Assembly: GCF_039542055.1 (NCBI RefSeq)
Contig: NZ_BAABHK010000007.1
Location: 248,001 to 312,000 of the forward strand
DNA length: 64,000 bases
From: Actinoallomurus vinaceus
GTDB taxonomy: Bacteria > Actinomycetota > Actinomycetes > Streptosporangiales > Streptosporangiaceae
Direction of reading: 5' to 3'
A program made the translations under genes and the position numbers. Below the pieces are notes generated by a model. The model had not been told where the DNA came from. It saw only the letters and a program-made list of their open reading frames with translations, and made no database searches. Below are positions 32,849 through 41,720 of this stretch, in pieces. Within the stretch, counting starts at the first letter, position 1. The number at the start of each line of letters is the position of its first letter.

Positions 32849-34120
32849 TCAGCCGACGCGGATCGGGAGCGCGCGGGGGCCGCGGACCTGTCCCGGCGCC
32901 CACGTCACCGCGTCCGGGTCGTCGAGGGCGAAGACCGGGATCCGTTCGAGCCAGACCTCCAGGGCGACCCGCAGTTCCATGCGCGCCAGGTGGGAGCCCA
33001 CGCAGCGGTGGATGCCCAGGCCGAACGCGGCGTGCCGGTTGACCTCGCGGTCGATGACGACCTCGCCGGCCCGGTCGAACTGGGCCGGGTCGCGGTTGGC
33101 CGCCGGGAACGACAGCAGCACCCAGTCGTCGGCCTTCATGTCGACGCCGCGCCAGTGCATGTCCTCCTTGACCAGCCGCGCCATCGTGACCGGGGCGTAG
33201 ACCCGCAGGAACTCCTCGATCGCGGTCGGAACCAGCCCGGGCTCGGCGACCAGCCGTTCACGGTCGCCGGGCGTCTTGGCCAGATGCCACAACGACGCCC
33301 CGATCGCACTCCACGTCGTGTCGATCCCGGCGATGAGGAGCAGGGCCATCGCGCCGGCCACGTGCGACGGCTCGAGCTTGCGGCCGTAGAGCTCGGCGTT
33401 GATGAGGTAGGTGGTGAGATCGTCGCGCGGGTCGTCGACGTGGTCACGGATCTGCACGAGCAGGTAGTCGAACAGCCGGTCCATCCGCTGCAGGCGCTCT
33501 TCGGGGGGCAGGTTGATGCTCTCGAGCGCGTTCTCGACGAACTGGGCGAACTTCGGCCCGTCCTCCGGAGGGAAGCCGAGCATGCCGGCGATCACCCGCA
33601 TCGGGATGTGCTGGGCGTACTCGCGCGCGGCGTCGACCACTTCCCGCCCTTCCAGCCCGTCGATCAGCGCGTGGCACAGCGCCCTCGTGTCCGGCTCGTA
33701 CGCGGCGATCGCCTTCTTCGTGAACGCCGGAAGCAGCAGCCGGCGGGCGTCGTGGTGGAACGGCGGGTCGGAGGAGATCGGCGGGACCACGCCGACCGGC
33801 GCCAGGTCCAGTGGGGGCCGGTAGTTGCTCACGACGATCGCCCGTGAGGAGAAGCGCTCGGTGTCGTAGGCGATCGCGGCGACGTCCTCGTACCGGGTGG
33901 GCAGCCACGCGCCGCCGAACCGCTCGGTGTGCGCGATCGGGCAGCGCCCCCGCAGGTCGTCCTGGATCGGGTACGGGTCGGCGGCCCACTCCGGCTCGGT
34001 GTGGGAGAAGTCGGTCGCCCAGTCCGCGACGGGACCGGTGACGACCTCGTTGCGCTTTCCGGCGAGCCGGTCGTCCTCCGTCTCCCGGAAGTCTCGGGCG
34101 AAGCGGTCATCGACCGTCAT
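32849..34120 (-). CDS. Cytochrome P450 (class I, ferredoxin-dependent)
   Basis: 423-residue soluble P450 monooxygenase. I-helix AGIDTTW (oxygen activation), K-helix ExxR in IEEFLRV, heme loop FGLGIHRCVGSHLAR with the Cys ligand. ATG 34120 is chosen because the family starts there; the longer frame overlaps the ferredoxin gene. It is the last gene of the four-gene operon and directly follows its likely redox partner, the ferredoxin. No ferredoxin reductase is nearby. Substrate unknown; the combination with a Baeyer-Villiger enzyme suggests oxidation of a terpenoid, steroid or other ketone-yielding compound. Confidence 0.93.
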   Translation of the reverse strand: MTVDDRFARDFRETEDDRLAGKRNEVVTGPVADWATDFSHTEPEWAADPYPIQDDLRGRCPIAHTERFGGAWLPTRYEDVAAIAYDTERFSSRAIVVSNYRPPLDLAPVGVVPPISSDPPFHHDARRLLLPAFTKKAIAAYEPDTRALCHALIDGLEGREVVDAAREYAQHIPMRVIAGMLGFPPEDGPKFAQFVENALESINLPPEERLQRMDRLFDYLLVQIRDHVDDPRDDLTTYLINAELYGRKLEPSHVAGAMALLLIAGIDTTWSAIGASLWHLAKTPGDRERLVAEPGLVPTAIEEFLRVYAPVTMARLVKEDMHWRGVDMKADDWVLLSFPAANRDPAQFDRAGEVVIDREVNRHAAFGLGIHRCVGSHLARMELRVALEVWLERIPVFALDDPDAVTWAPGQVRGPRALPIRVG

Positions 34121-34121
34121 C

Positions 34122-34322
34122 TCATGCTCCTTCGCGAAGGTCGATGGCGTGTTCGGGGCAGTTGGCCGCCGCGCGTCGCGCGTCCTGCGCCTGGTCCGGC
34201 GGCACGATGCCGTCGCCGAGGACCGTCCCGAAGCCCTCGTCGTCCTCGCCGAACAGATCGGGGGCCAGGTCATAGCAGCGGCCGTGTCCCTGGCAGCGCC
34301 CCGGGTCGAGGTGAACTCTCAC
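34122..34322 (-). CDS. [3Fe-4S]-type ferredoxin
   Basis: 66-residue single-cluster ferredoxin. Ligand pattern CQGHGRC (about 9-15), with His where a fourth cysteine would be, and a C-terminal NCPEHAI (about 54-60). This CxxHxxC arrangement marks ferredoxins that serve P450 enzymes in actinobacteria. It begins 33 bases after the BVMO gene and ends one base before the P450 ATG. Confidence 0.92.
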   Translation of the reverse strand: MRVHLDPGRCQGHGRCYDLAPDLFGEDDEGFGTVLGDGIVPPDQAQDARRAAANCPEHAIDLREGA

Positions 34323-34355
34323 GATGCCTCTCCGATCTGAAAGTGTGACGGTCGA

Positions 34356-35837
34356 TCACGCGGAACGGCGGGCGGCCTCGCGGGGCACGGGCCTGCGGGA
34401 GAACCGCATGACGCCGTCGTCGATGGGGCCGTACCGCAGGTCGACCAGGTCGTGGGCGTAGCTCATGGGGATCCGCCACGGGGTCCGGGAGCCCGCCTTG
34501 GGGAACTCCTCGATGGAGCGCAGCACGTAACCGGCCTGGAAGTCCATCAGCGGCTGCTCCGTGACATCGGGGTCGTCGTTGACCGGAACACACTGATCAT
34601 GACCGCGGGCGTCCAGATGGCGCAACAGCCGCATGACGTACTCGCTGACGAGGTCGGCCTTGAGGGTCCAGGACGCGTTGATGTAGCCGATCGTGAAGGC
34701 GAAGTTCGGCACGCCGCTGAGCATCATGCCCTTGTAGGCCATCGTCTCCGGCAGTGCCACGTCGCGGCCGTCGACGGTGAGCCGGATGCCGCCGAGGGCA
34801 AGCAGCCGCAGGCCGGTGGCGGTGACGACGATGTCCGCGTCGAGTTCGGTCCCGGATTCCAGGCGCAGCCCCGTCTCGGTGAACTCCGTGATCCGGTCGG
34901 TGACCACCGACGCGCGCCCGTCGCGGATCGCGGCGAACAGGTCGCCGTCGGGAACGATGCACAGCCGCTGGTCCCATGGCCGGTAACGCGGCTTGAAATG
35001 GGTGTCGACGTCGTAGCCCGGCGGCAGTCGCCGGATCGTCGCCTTGCGGATGATCGATCTCACGAGGCGCGGCCGGCGGCGGCTGAGCCGGTAGAACAGC
35101 GTGACCGCGGCGACGTTCTTCCACCGCACGATCGGGTACGCCCGGCGGGCCCCGAGCAGGCGGCGCAGGGTGTTGGCGATCGCGTCCTCGGCCGGCAGCG
35201 ACATGATGTACGTGGGCGAGCGCTGCAGCATCGTCACGTGCGCGGCCTTGCCGGCCATCGCCGGGACCAGCGTCACCGCCGTCGCGCCGCTGCCGATCAC
35301 GACGACCTTCTTGCCGGTGTGGTCGAGGTCCTCAGGCCAGTGCTGCGGGTGGACGACGGTGCCGCCGAACCGCTCGATGCCGGGGAAGTCCGGCAGGTGG
35401 CCGGCGTCGTAGCGGTAGTAGCCGCTGCAGGCGAACAGGAAGCCGCACGTGAAGCGGACCGGTTCGCCGTCGTGGATCGCCTCGACCGTCCAGCGGGCGT
35501 CCTCGCCGGACCAGGAGGCGCTCACGACGCGGTGCCGGAAGCGGATGTGCCGGTCGATGCCGGCCTCGGCGGCGGTGTCGCGGATGTAGCGCAGGATCGA
35601 CGGCCCGTCCGCGATGGCCTTCGCCTGCGTCCACGGCCGGAACCGGTAGCCGAGGGTGTGCATGTCCGAGTCGGACCGCACGCCCGGGTACCGGAACAGG
35701 TCCCACGTCCCGCCGATGGTCTCGCGCGCCTCCAGGATGGCGTACGTCTTGCCGGGCAGCGCCGCCTGGAGGTGGTGCGCCGCGCCGATGCCCGACAGAC
35801 CGGCACCGATGATCAGCACGTCGACGTGCTCGGTCAT
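34356..35837 (-). CDS. Baeyer-Villiger-type FAD monooxygenase (EthA-like)
   Basis: 493-residue flavin monooxygenase that inserts oxygen next to a ketone using NADPH and O2. FAD motif IIGAGLSGIGAAHHL (about 9-23), Baeyer-Villiger fingerprint FGGTVVHPQHWP (F-x-G-x3-H-x3-W-P, about 156-167) and NADPH motif VIGSGATAV (about 177-185). Length equals that of EthA. ATG 35837 overlaps the P450 stop (ATGA), so translation is coupled. Probably acts after P450 oxidation in the same pathway. Confidence 0.92.
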   Translation of the reverse strand: MTEHVDVLIIGAGLSGIGAAHHLQAALPGKTYAILEARETIGGTWDLFRYPGVRSDSDMHTLGYRFRPWTQAKAIADGPSILRYIRDTAAEAGIDRHIRFRHRVVSASWSGEDARWTVEAIHDGEPVRFTCGFLFACSGYYRYDAGHLPDFPGIERFGGTVVHPQHWPEDLDHTGKKVVVIGSGATAVTLVPAMAGKAAHVTMLQRSPTYIMSLPAEDAIANTLRRLLGARRAYPIVRWKNVAAVTLFYRLSRRRPRLVRSIIRKATIRRLPPGYDVDTHFKPRYRPWDQRLCIVPDGDLFAAIRDGRASVVTDRITEFTETGLRLESGTELDADIVVTATGLRLLALGGIRLTVDGRDVALPETMAYKGMMLSGVPNFAFTIGYINASWTLKADLVSEYVMRLLRHLDARGHDQCVPVNDDPDVTEQPLMDFQAGYVLRSIEEFPKAGSRTPWRIPMSYAHDLVDLRYGPIDDGVMRFSRRPVPREAARRSA

Positions 35838-37177
35838 GACCGCGCTCCGGCGACCGTGGCCGTGGCGGGCGGGACCGGCGGGGAGTTCCGACGGCGCACG
35901 ACCGCCCGGCCGCCCTTCGCCGGGGCGTTGGCGATGCCGCGCGAGTGCCATCGCTCGCCCGGCTCGGTGGTCGGTGTCAGGGTGAGGTCGCGCAGCAGGG
36001 TGCGCAGGACGACGTTCATCTCCATGGTCGCGAACGCGGCGCCGAGGCAGCGCCGGGCGCCGCCCCCGAACGGGATCCACTCGTACAGGTCCGGCTTGGC
36101 GTCGAGGAAGCGGTGCGGGTCGAAGGCCCGTGCGTTCGGGAACAGCGACTCGTCGTCGTGGATCAAGGTGATGCCGACCAGCACCGTGTACCCCTTCGGC
36201 AGCGTCCACCGCCCGAGCCGGAAGCCGTCGGTCTTCACGTGGCGTCCCACGAGGTCGATGACCGGGCGTGTGCGCTGCACCTCGACGATCGTCGCCTGGC
36301 GGAGCGCGTCGCCGCCCGCGTCCGCCTCCGCGACGAGTTCGCTCAGGACCTCGGGGTGGCGGCGGAGCCGTTCGACCGCCCAGGCGAGGGTCGTCGCCGT
36401 GGTCTCGTGCCCGGCGGTGAGCAGGGTGAGCAGCTGGTCGGCGATCTGGTCGCGGCTCATCGGCGAGCCGTCGTCGTAGCGGCTCTGCAGCAACAGCGCG
36501 AGGACGTCGTCGCGTTCGTCGAGGTCCTCCCCCGCCGCCTTGTCGATCAGCCGGTCGACGATCGCGTCGTACCGCCGGCGCGCCATCCAGAACCGCCCCC
36601 ACGGGCTCCACCGCCCGAGGTCGATCTGCGGGATCGGCATCACTGCCAGCCGGGAGCCGGATGAGACCCACGGCGGCAGCAACTCCCGCAGTTCGGCGAG
36701 CTCGGCGCCGTCCGCGCCGAACACCGCGCGCAGGATGGCGTTCAGCGTGATCCGCATCATCGACGGCAGCGTCGCGAACGGCCGGTCCTCCGGCCACGAC
36801 GCCAGCTCGCGCACCGTCTCCTCCTCGATGATCTCCTCGTACGCCTTGAGCCGGCGGCCGTGGAACGGAGGGACGAGCAGCTTGCGCTGCTTGCGGTGCT
36901 CCTCACCCGTGAGGGCGAACAGCGAGCCGGAGCCGAGCACCCGTCCGAGATTCGGCTGCAGGTTCTCGACGAGGTCGGGACCGGCCGTGAACAGCTGCTT
37001 GATCTCGTCGGAGCGGCTGATGACCACGGCCCGGCCGAAGATCGGCACGTTGACGGTGAAGGCGTCACCGTAACGGGCGCGCATCCGGCGCATCCCGCGG
37101 AACGGAGTGGTCAGCGCGAAGGCGCCCTGGACGAAACGCGGGGACGACGGGCCCGGCGGAAGCGTCACGGTCGTCAT
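35834..37177 (-). CDS. Cytochrome P450 (CYP110/eukaryotic-like type)
   Basis: 447-residue P450. Proline-rich lead (LPPGPSSP), I-helix TAGHETTATT, ExxR in VEVQRTR, heme loop IPFGGGARRCLGAAFA with the Cys ligand. The look (PFGGGxRxCxGxxFA) is that of CYP110/CYP4-like bacterial enzymes that hydroxylate fatty or terpenoid chains, distinct from the second P450. First gene of the operon; ATG 37177 lacks a good ribosome site. Divergent from a TetR gene with two operators between. Confidence 0.92.
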   Translation of the reverse strand: MTTVTLPPGPSSPRFVQGAFALTTPFRGMRRMRARYGDAFTVNVPIFGRAVVISRSDEIKQLFTAGPDLVENLQPNLGRVLGSGSLFALTGEEHRKQRKLLVPPFHGRRLKAYEEIIEEETVRELASWPEDRPFATLPSMMRITLNAILRAVFGADGAELAELRELLPPWVSSGSRLAVMPIPQIDLGRWSPWGRFWMARRRYDAIVDRLIDKAAGEDLDERDDVLALLLQSRYDDGSPMSRDQIADQLLTLLTAGHETTATTLAWAVERLRRHPEVLSELVAEADAGGDALRQATIVEVQRTRPVIDLVGRHVKTDGFRLGRWTLPKGYTVLVGITLIHDDESLFPNARAFDPHRFLDAKPDLYEWIPFGGGARRCLGAAFATMEMNVVLRTLLRDLTLTPTTEPGERWHSRGIANAPAKGGRAVVRRRNSPPVPPATATVAGARS

Positions 37178-37199
37178 GGAGGAGCCCCCCTCTCGGCGT

Positions 37200-37237
37200 G
37201 GTACACGGCCGTACCGCGCACGGTACGCCGATGTACC
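37200..37237. promoter_or_regulatory. Two TetR-type operators GGTAC-N6-GTACC
   Basis: Two copies of the same inverted repeat, at 37200-37215 and 37222-37237, starting 22 bp apart (two helical turns), all within the 96-bp divergent gap. Duplicate sites on the same DNA face suit cooperative binding of the TetR protein to both its own and the P450 operon promoter. Confidence 0.75.
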
Positions 37238-37273
37238 ATTCGATTCAAGGCCGGCCCCGACGGGAGGTATAGC

Positions 37274-37915
37274 GTGACGACGGTGACGACCGTGCGGCAC
37301 CGGCGGGATCAGGAACACATGGCGACCGCATCCGACGACACCGGCGGGTTCCGCCGACGGCTGCTCGACGGCCTCGCCGCGTCGATCGCGGACAAGGGCT
37401 ACCGCACCACCACGGTCGCCGACGTCGTGCGCCGCGCACGCACCTCGCGGCGCACCTTCTACGAACACTTCGCGAGCAAGGAAGAGTGCTTCGTCGCACT
37501 GTTGACCGACGCCAACACCGGGATGATCCGGCAGATCTCCGCCTCCGTCGACCAGACCGCGCCCTGGAGGGACCAGGTGCGGCAGGCCGTCGAGGCCTGG
37601 ATCGCCGGCGCCGAGTCCGAACCCTCCCTCACGCTCAGCTGGATCCGCGACGTGCCGTCGCTCGGCGACGCGGCACGCCGTCTCCAGCGCGACATGATGG
37701 AGGCCTTCGCCACGATGATCCAGACGCTCTGCGACACCGACGAGCTGCGCGCCGCCGGCGTCGGCCCGGTGTCGCGCCAGCTCGCGATCATGCTGCTCGG
37801 CGGACTGCGCGAACTGACCGCGACCACCGTCGAGGACGGCGGACGGATCAGGGACATCACCGAGGTCGCCGTCCAGTCCTCGATCGCGCTGCTCGGCCCG
37901 CACGCCGCGACGTGA
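37274..37915 (+). CDS. TetR-family regulator of P450/BVMO operon
   Basis: 213-residue regulator. HTH in about 33-75 (SIADKGYRTTTVADVVRRA, then SRRTFYEHFASKEECFVAL), followed by an all-helical ligand domain (about 85-205). GTG 37274 is preferred because GGGAGG is six bases upstream; ATG 37319 is an alternative. Likely represses the divergent P450-BVMO-ferredoxin-P450 operon through the twin operators, with a pathway substrate as inducer. Confidence 0.88.
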   Translation: MTTVTTVRHRRDQEHMATASDDTGGFRRRLLDGLAASIADKGYRTTTVADVVRRARTSRRTFYEHFASKEECFVALLTDANTGMIRQISASVDQTAPWRDQVRQAVEAWIAGAESEPSLTLSWIRDVPSLGDAARRLQRDMMEAFATMIQTLCDTDELRAAGVGPVSRQLAIMLLGGLRELTATTVEDGGRIRDITEVAVQSSIALLGPHAAT

Positions 37916-37960
37916 CACCCGACGGCGAGCCGGGCCGATCACCGCGAGAGCGAACGGCCC

Positions 37961-38010
37961 CGGGCATGAAAGTGCCGTCCCCTGGCGGGCGGGGACGGCA
38001 CTTTCGCCCG
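37961..38010. terminator. Bidirectional terminator hairpin
   Basis: Perfect 15-bp stem GAAAGTGCCGTCCCC with its complement (37968-37982, 37991-38005), 8-base loop, extended by CGGGC/GCCCG outside a small bulge. It lies between the convergent TetR and small secreted protein genes. Confidence 0.75.
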
Positions 38011-38020
38011 GGGGTGTCCG

Positions 38021-38434
38021 CTAGCTGCGGACGAACTTCCAGGTGAGCGGGATGTTGCCCAGGTTCGGGTCGGCGAGCTGGGCGAACGCCGGATAGCTGA
38101 GGTCGATGTGCGTGCTGGAGCAGCTCGGGCACTTGTCCTTGACCGGGACCTTGATCGTCCGCCCGTTGTAGGTCACCTCGACGGAGACGCCGGTGCAGAG
38201 CGGGTCGTTGTTCGGGTTGGCGGTGGTCCAGTAGGCGGCGGGAACGGCCACGAGCATCTCCGTGGCCGCGTTGACCTGCGTGCCGCAGGCGCCGTAACCG
38301 GCGTCGTTGTAGTACGTGGCGTTCCCGTTCATGGTCTGGCCGAACGGGATGTCCGCGTGCGCGGTGCCCTGCGCCAGGAGAGGCAGCGCCATCGCCGCGG
38401 CCATTGTCCCGAGCGCCTTCCTGATTTTCACCAT
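38021..38434 (-). CDS. Small secreted double-psi beta-barrel protein (papain-inhibitor/expansin-like)
   Basis: 137 residues with a signal peptide (about 1-27, cleavage near AHA-D). The mature ~110 residues match the RlpA/barwin-like double-psi barrel seen in the Streptomyces papain inhibitor and expansin-like proteins: NGNATYYNDAGYGACGT at the start, VKDKCPSCSSTHIDLSYPAFAQL near the end (key residues C-P-x-C and H-I-D-L-S). Four Cys probably form two disulfides. Could bind polysaccharide or inhibit cysteine proteases. It follows the lyase gene on the same strand by 81 bases. Confidence 0.8.
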   Translation of the reverse strand: MVKIRKALGTMAAAMALPLLAQGTAHADIPFGQTMNGNATYYNDAGYGACGTQVNAATEMLVAVPAAYWTTANPNNDPLCTGVSVEVTYNGRTIKVPVKDKCPSCSSTHIDLSYPAFAQLADPNLGNIPLTWKFVRS

Positions 38435-38515
38435 GCTGAATCACCTTTCGCACGGACTTCGGAAATGGTCCGATCGGACCGATAGGGGCCGACAGGAAGT
38501 CGGCCCCGCCGCCGG

Positions 38516-39748
38516 TCAGGCGGGGTTTTCGGCGTGGGTGAGGGTCTCCCACGCGACGAACAGGTTGTTCGTCCCGGCCGGCCGCTGCTGCTCGGTGAGC
38601 TTCTGGGTGTTGGTCATCGCGGTGCCCATCCGGTTGTGCAGCGCGTTGAAGGCGACCTCCGTCACGGGCCCGAGGCCGCGCTTGAGCGTGCCGCCGCACA
38701 GCCACGACGGCACGGCCGCGCCGAGCTGGTACTTGGCCTGGAAGCCCAGCGCCTGGCGGAGTCGCTCGCCGACCTCCGGGTAGAGGTCCTCTTTCTGGAT
38801 CCGGCTCGTCTCGGCGACGTGTGAGATCGCCGAGATCCCGTATCCGGTGTGCACGAAGTCGCGGCAGGTCTCCTGGGTGAGCCCGGTGACGAACGTCGAC
38901 TGGCCCTGCCAGTACTTGACGATCTCGGCCTTCGTGTCGATGCCGCTGCCGGCGGGGGCGACGGGGAGCGCGCCGTCCGAGGAGAGGTAGATGTAGGCGG
39001 GCACGCGCTTGCGGAACCTGGCGACCGCCTTGTCGTAACTCGTCCGGTCGTCCAGGAAGACGGAGATGCCGACGGCGGCCTCCATCATGCTGAGCTCCCA
39101 GTTCCCGTTGCTGTTGGAACCGTTGATCACCTTCGGGAGGTACACGTTCCGCAGCATCCCGGCGAACCGGGTGACGGCGTCGCTCGTCCAGCCGGTGTAG
39201 GTGTAGCGGATGATCTCGGCGGCCCGCGGCCAGACCGACGCGGACCAGCCGGACTGCAGCGGCGCGTTGCTGTTGGTGTGGTCCTTGAGCACCGCGGACC
39301 AGGCGTTCATGAGCTGGACGGCCTTCTCGGCGTACCGGCCGTCCCGGGTGATGTACCAGGCGAGCGCGTCGGTGTACGCCGCCAGCGCGTCCTCCCGCTC
39401 GTCGGTGCAGCCGTGGTTCGGGTTGCTGACGGGGCCGCACTCGACGACCGCGCGCGGCTTCGGCGTACGCGACAGGGAGGCGTATCGGCTGGCCATCATC
39501 TGGCCGTAGGCGGACTTCCACGGCTGGGCGCCCGCGTTCACCTTCCCGCGTACGAAGTCCAGCTGGGACCTGCTGACCAGAACGCCCGGATGGGTGAAGG
39601 CGGCCGGGGCGGCCTTCGCACCGAGGTTCACCGCACCGGCGGTTCTCGTGGCGCCGGTGGCCTGCGCACAGCCGCTCGCCGCCAGGGCGGCGGCGAGAGC
39701 GAGACCGGCGATGGACCGGACACGGCGGTTGCCGGGAATTCGAGTCAT
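38516..39748 (-). CDS. Alginate-lyase-family polysaccharide lyase, exported
   Basis: 410-residue exported alpha/alpha-barrel lyase (PF05426; PL5/PL38-like), cleaving uronic-acid polymers by beta-elimination. N-terminal hydrophobic run with a lipobox-like ASGC (Cys27) suggests a lipoprotein. Family landmarks: NAWS (about 138-141), the NGNWE active-site asparagine/tryptophan motif, and RDFVHTGYG with catalytic His and Tyr. WPRAAEIIRY fits the barrel. PL38 members act on glucuronan; with the lyase at 18.6 kb the strain may degrade such polymers. Probably controlled by the upstream AraC-type gene. Confidence 0.82.
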   Translation of the reverse strand: MTRIPGNRRVRSIAGLALAAALAASGCAQATGATRTAGAVNLGAKAAPAAFTHPGVLVSRSQLDFVRGKVNAGAQPWKSAYGQMMASRYASLSRTPKPRAVVECGPVSNPNHGCTDEREDALAAYTDALAWYITRDGRYAEKAVQLMNAWSAVLKDHTNSNAPLQSGWSASVWPRAAEIIRYTYTGWTSDAVTRFAGMLRNVYLPKVINGSNSNGNWELSMMEAAVGISVFLDDRTSYDKAVARFRKRVPAYIYLSSDGALPVAPAGSGIDTKAEIVKYWQGQSTFVTGLTQETCRDFVHTGYGISAISHVAETSRIQKEDLYPEVGERLRQALGFQAKYQLGAAVPSWLCGGTLKRGLGPVTEVAFNALHNRMGTAMTNTQKLTEQQRPAGTNNLFVAWETLTHAENPA

Positions 39749-39762
39749 GCACTGCTCCGCAG

Positions 39763-39873
39763 TTAAGGAGGTTTACGAAAGCAGTCATGACCCTAGACAG
39801 CCGACCGGCCGCGGAATACGCGTTTATGCCGCCCTTAAGGAAGTAGGCCGGTCACTTAGGGCGGTGTTAAGGA
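39763..39873. promoter_or_regulatory. Three TTAAGGA repeats upstream of lyase
   Basis: TTAAGGA occurs at 39763-39769, 39835-39841 and 39867-39873 in the gap between the lyase start and the AraC gene end; the last two are 32 bases apart (about three turns). AT-rich for this genome. May be activator half-sites. Confidence 0.35.
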
Positions 39874-39918
39874 AGGGCGTTGGGGAACGGCACCGCGTGC
39901 GCCGGTCGGAGCCCTCGC

Positions 39919-40728
39919 TCAGGCCGGGCGGCGGCCCGGCGAGTGCCCGGTGCACTGCTTGTACTGCCGGCTGAAGTACGGCAGGTCGGTGTAGCCGAGC
40001 GTCGCGGCGACCTGGCCGACGGACATGTTCGTCTCGGTCAGCAGCTGACGGGCCCGGTCGACGCGTGCGCGGATGAGATAGCGGGCCGGAGGCATGCCGG
40101 TGTACGCGGTGAACCGCCGGGTGAACTGGGCGCGCGACAGCGCCGCGCGGGAGGCCAGCTCGGCCACGGTCCAGCGCCGGCTCGGGTCCTGCCGGATCTC
40201 CTGCGTGATCTGTTCCAGGGCGGCGTCGACGCGTTCCGGCGCGGGCCGGGTCGCGTCGTCCCAGAACAGGCAGAGCAGCTGTTCCAGGCACAGCAGGCTC
40301 TGCCCGGCGCCGAAGCGGTCGCCGCGCCGGTGGGCGGCGTCGCAGCGACTCGCCAGTGCGGCGGCCAGCGCCGGGTCGCGCAGTCGGCAGCAGCGCTCCG
40401 CCGGGATGACGGCGGCCGGGGCGGCCGGTGCGTCGTCGGCGGTGCTCAGCGTCAGGTGCAGGCCGAAGACCAGGAGCCGCCGGCGGGGGTCGTGCCCGGC
40501 GACCGGCTCGTCGCCGGGCGCGAACAGCACGCAGCTGCCCGCCGCCAGCGCGTGCCGCCGTCCGTCCAGCGTCAGGTGCCCGACACCGTCCAGGACGTAC
40601 CACAGGAGGTGGTTCGGCAGCGGGCGGGCGTGCCAGGACCAGCCTGGTTCGCAGCGCCAGTAGGTGGGCGCCGTGACCGGCCGCACCCGGATCTCCGCGC
40701 CGTACGGGGTGGGTAGCAGATGCGTCAA
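39919..40728 (-). CDS. AraC-family transcription regulator
   Basis: About 269 residues: N-terminal cupin sensing domain (HARPLPNHLLWYVLDG, GSCVLFAPGDEP) and C-terminal double helix-turn-helix (WTVAELASRAALSRAQFTRRF; SVGQVAATLGYTDLPYFSRQ), both complete. TTG 40728 is proposed because GAGGAG lies upstream at the right spacing; ATG 40782 gives a 287-residue form. It is divergent from the PhyH gene and points to the polysaccharide lyase, either of which it may control. Confidence 0.85.
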   Translation of the reverse strand: MTHLLPTPYGAEIRVRPVTAPTYWRCEPGWSWHARPLPNHLLWYVLDGVGHLTLDGRRHALAAGSCVLFAPGDEPVAGHDPRRRLLVFGLHLTLSTADDAPAAPAAVIPAERCCRLRDPALAAALASRCDAAHRRGDRFGAGQSLLCLEQLLCLFWDDATRPAPERVDAALEQITQEIRQDPSRRWTVAELASRAALSRAQFTRRFTAYTGMPPARYLIRARVDRARQLLTETNMSVGQVAATLGYTDLPYFSRQYKQCTGHSPGRRPA

Positions 40729-40850
40729 ACGGTCAACTCCTCGCGTCGATCGTTCCTGGTCGAAGCGGCAGGATCCACGCATGATCTTCCCAGGAGCTGG
40801 ATGTTCGTCATCGGACGGCCGACGCCGTCCGAACGCGGAAGGGAGAGTCC

Positions 40851-41684
40851 ATGAGTGATTCCGACAAAGACGTGTTCGAGCGGGAAGGCTATCTGGTGGC
40901 GCGCGGGGCGTTCCGCGCCGAGGATGTGGACCGGCTGAGGGACCATTTCATGGACCTGCGCCGGCGCGGTCCGCACCCGGACGACCTGGCGGGCGTTCGG
41001 GTCCCCGGACGGGACCCGCTGCGGCGGTATCCGCGGATGGCGCAGATGCACCGCTGGGACGACACCACGCTGCGGTGGCTCCTCGACTCCCGGCTCCGGG
41101 AGCGTCTCACCGCCCTGCTGGGCGCGGAGCCCTACGCCGTCCAGTCGATGCTGTACTTCAAGCCGCCCGGCTCCCGCGGTCAGGCCGTGCACCAGGACAA
41201 CTTCTACCTGCGCGTCGAGCCCGGCACCTGCGTCGCGGCCTGGATGGCGCTGGATCCGACCGACGAGGAGAACGGCTGCATGATGGTGGTGCCCGGCAGC
41301 CAGCGCTGGCCGATCCTGTGCACCACCAAGGCCGACACCCGGGTCAGCTTCACCGACGTCACGGTCCCCCTACCCGACGATCACCGGGCCCGGCCCGTGC
41401 GGATGGACCCCGGCGACGTGCTGTTCTTCAACGGCTCCCTGGTGCACGGCAGCATGCCCAACACGAGCGCCGACCGGTTCCGGCGGGCGCTGATCGGCCA
41501 CTACATCCAGGCCGAGGCCCGGCAGGTCGCCGAGTACTTCCATCCGGCGCTGCGCATGGACGGCACGCCGCTCGAGCTGGGCGTCAGCGAAGGCGGCGGT
41601 CCGTGCGGCGAGTGGACCGACGCCGACGGCGCCCCCGCCATCGCCATGACGGGCCGGCACACCATCTCCCGCAAGCACGAATGA
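40851..41684 (+). CDS. Phytanoyl-CoA dioxygenase (PhyH) family protein
   Basis: 277-residue Fe(II)/2-oxoglutarate-dependent dioxygenase. The HxD...H iron triad is in VHQDNFYLR (about 114-122) and LVHGSMPN (about 198-205), with the 2-oxoglutarate Arg in RFRRALIGHY (about 210-219). Divergent from the AraC regulator; ATG has a GGGAGAG site upstream. Members oxidise small molecules or sugar-like compounds; the substrate here is unknown. Confidence 0.88.
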   Translation: MSDSDKDVFEREGYLVARGAFRAEDVDRLRDHFMDLRRRGPHPDDLAGVRVPGRDPLRRYPRMAQMHRWDDTTLRWLLDSRLRERLTALLGAEPYAVQSMLYFKPPGSRGQAVHQDNFYLRVEPGTCVAAWMALDPTDEENGCMMVVPGSQRWPILCTTKADTRVSFTDVTVPLPDDHRARPVRMDPGDVLFFNGSLVHGSMPNTSADRFRRALIGHYIQAEARQVAEYFHPALRMDGTPLELGVSEGGGPCGEWTDADGAPAIAMTGRHTISRKHE

Positions 41685-41720
41685 GCGCGGACCGGCCGCC
41701 CGGACTCGAGCCACCGGCCC

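Noticed and set aside
38008..38024. GGGGGTGTCCG similar to the end of the MITE-like element
   Set aside because: Only about 11 bases match and no partner inverted end is nearby; chance in GC-rich DNA.
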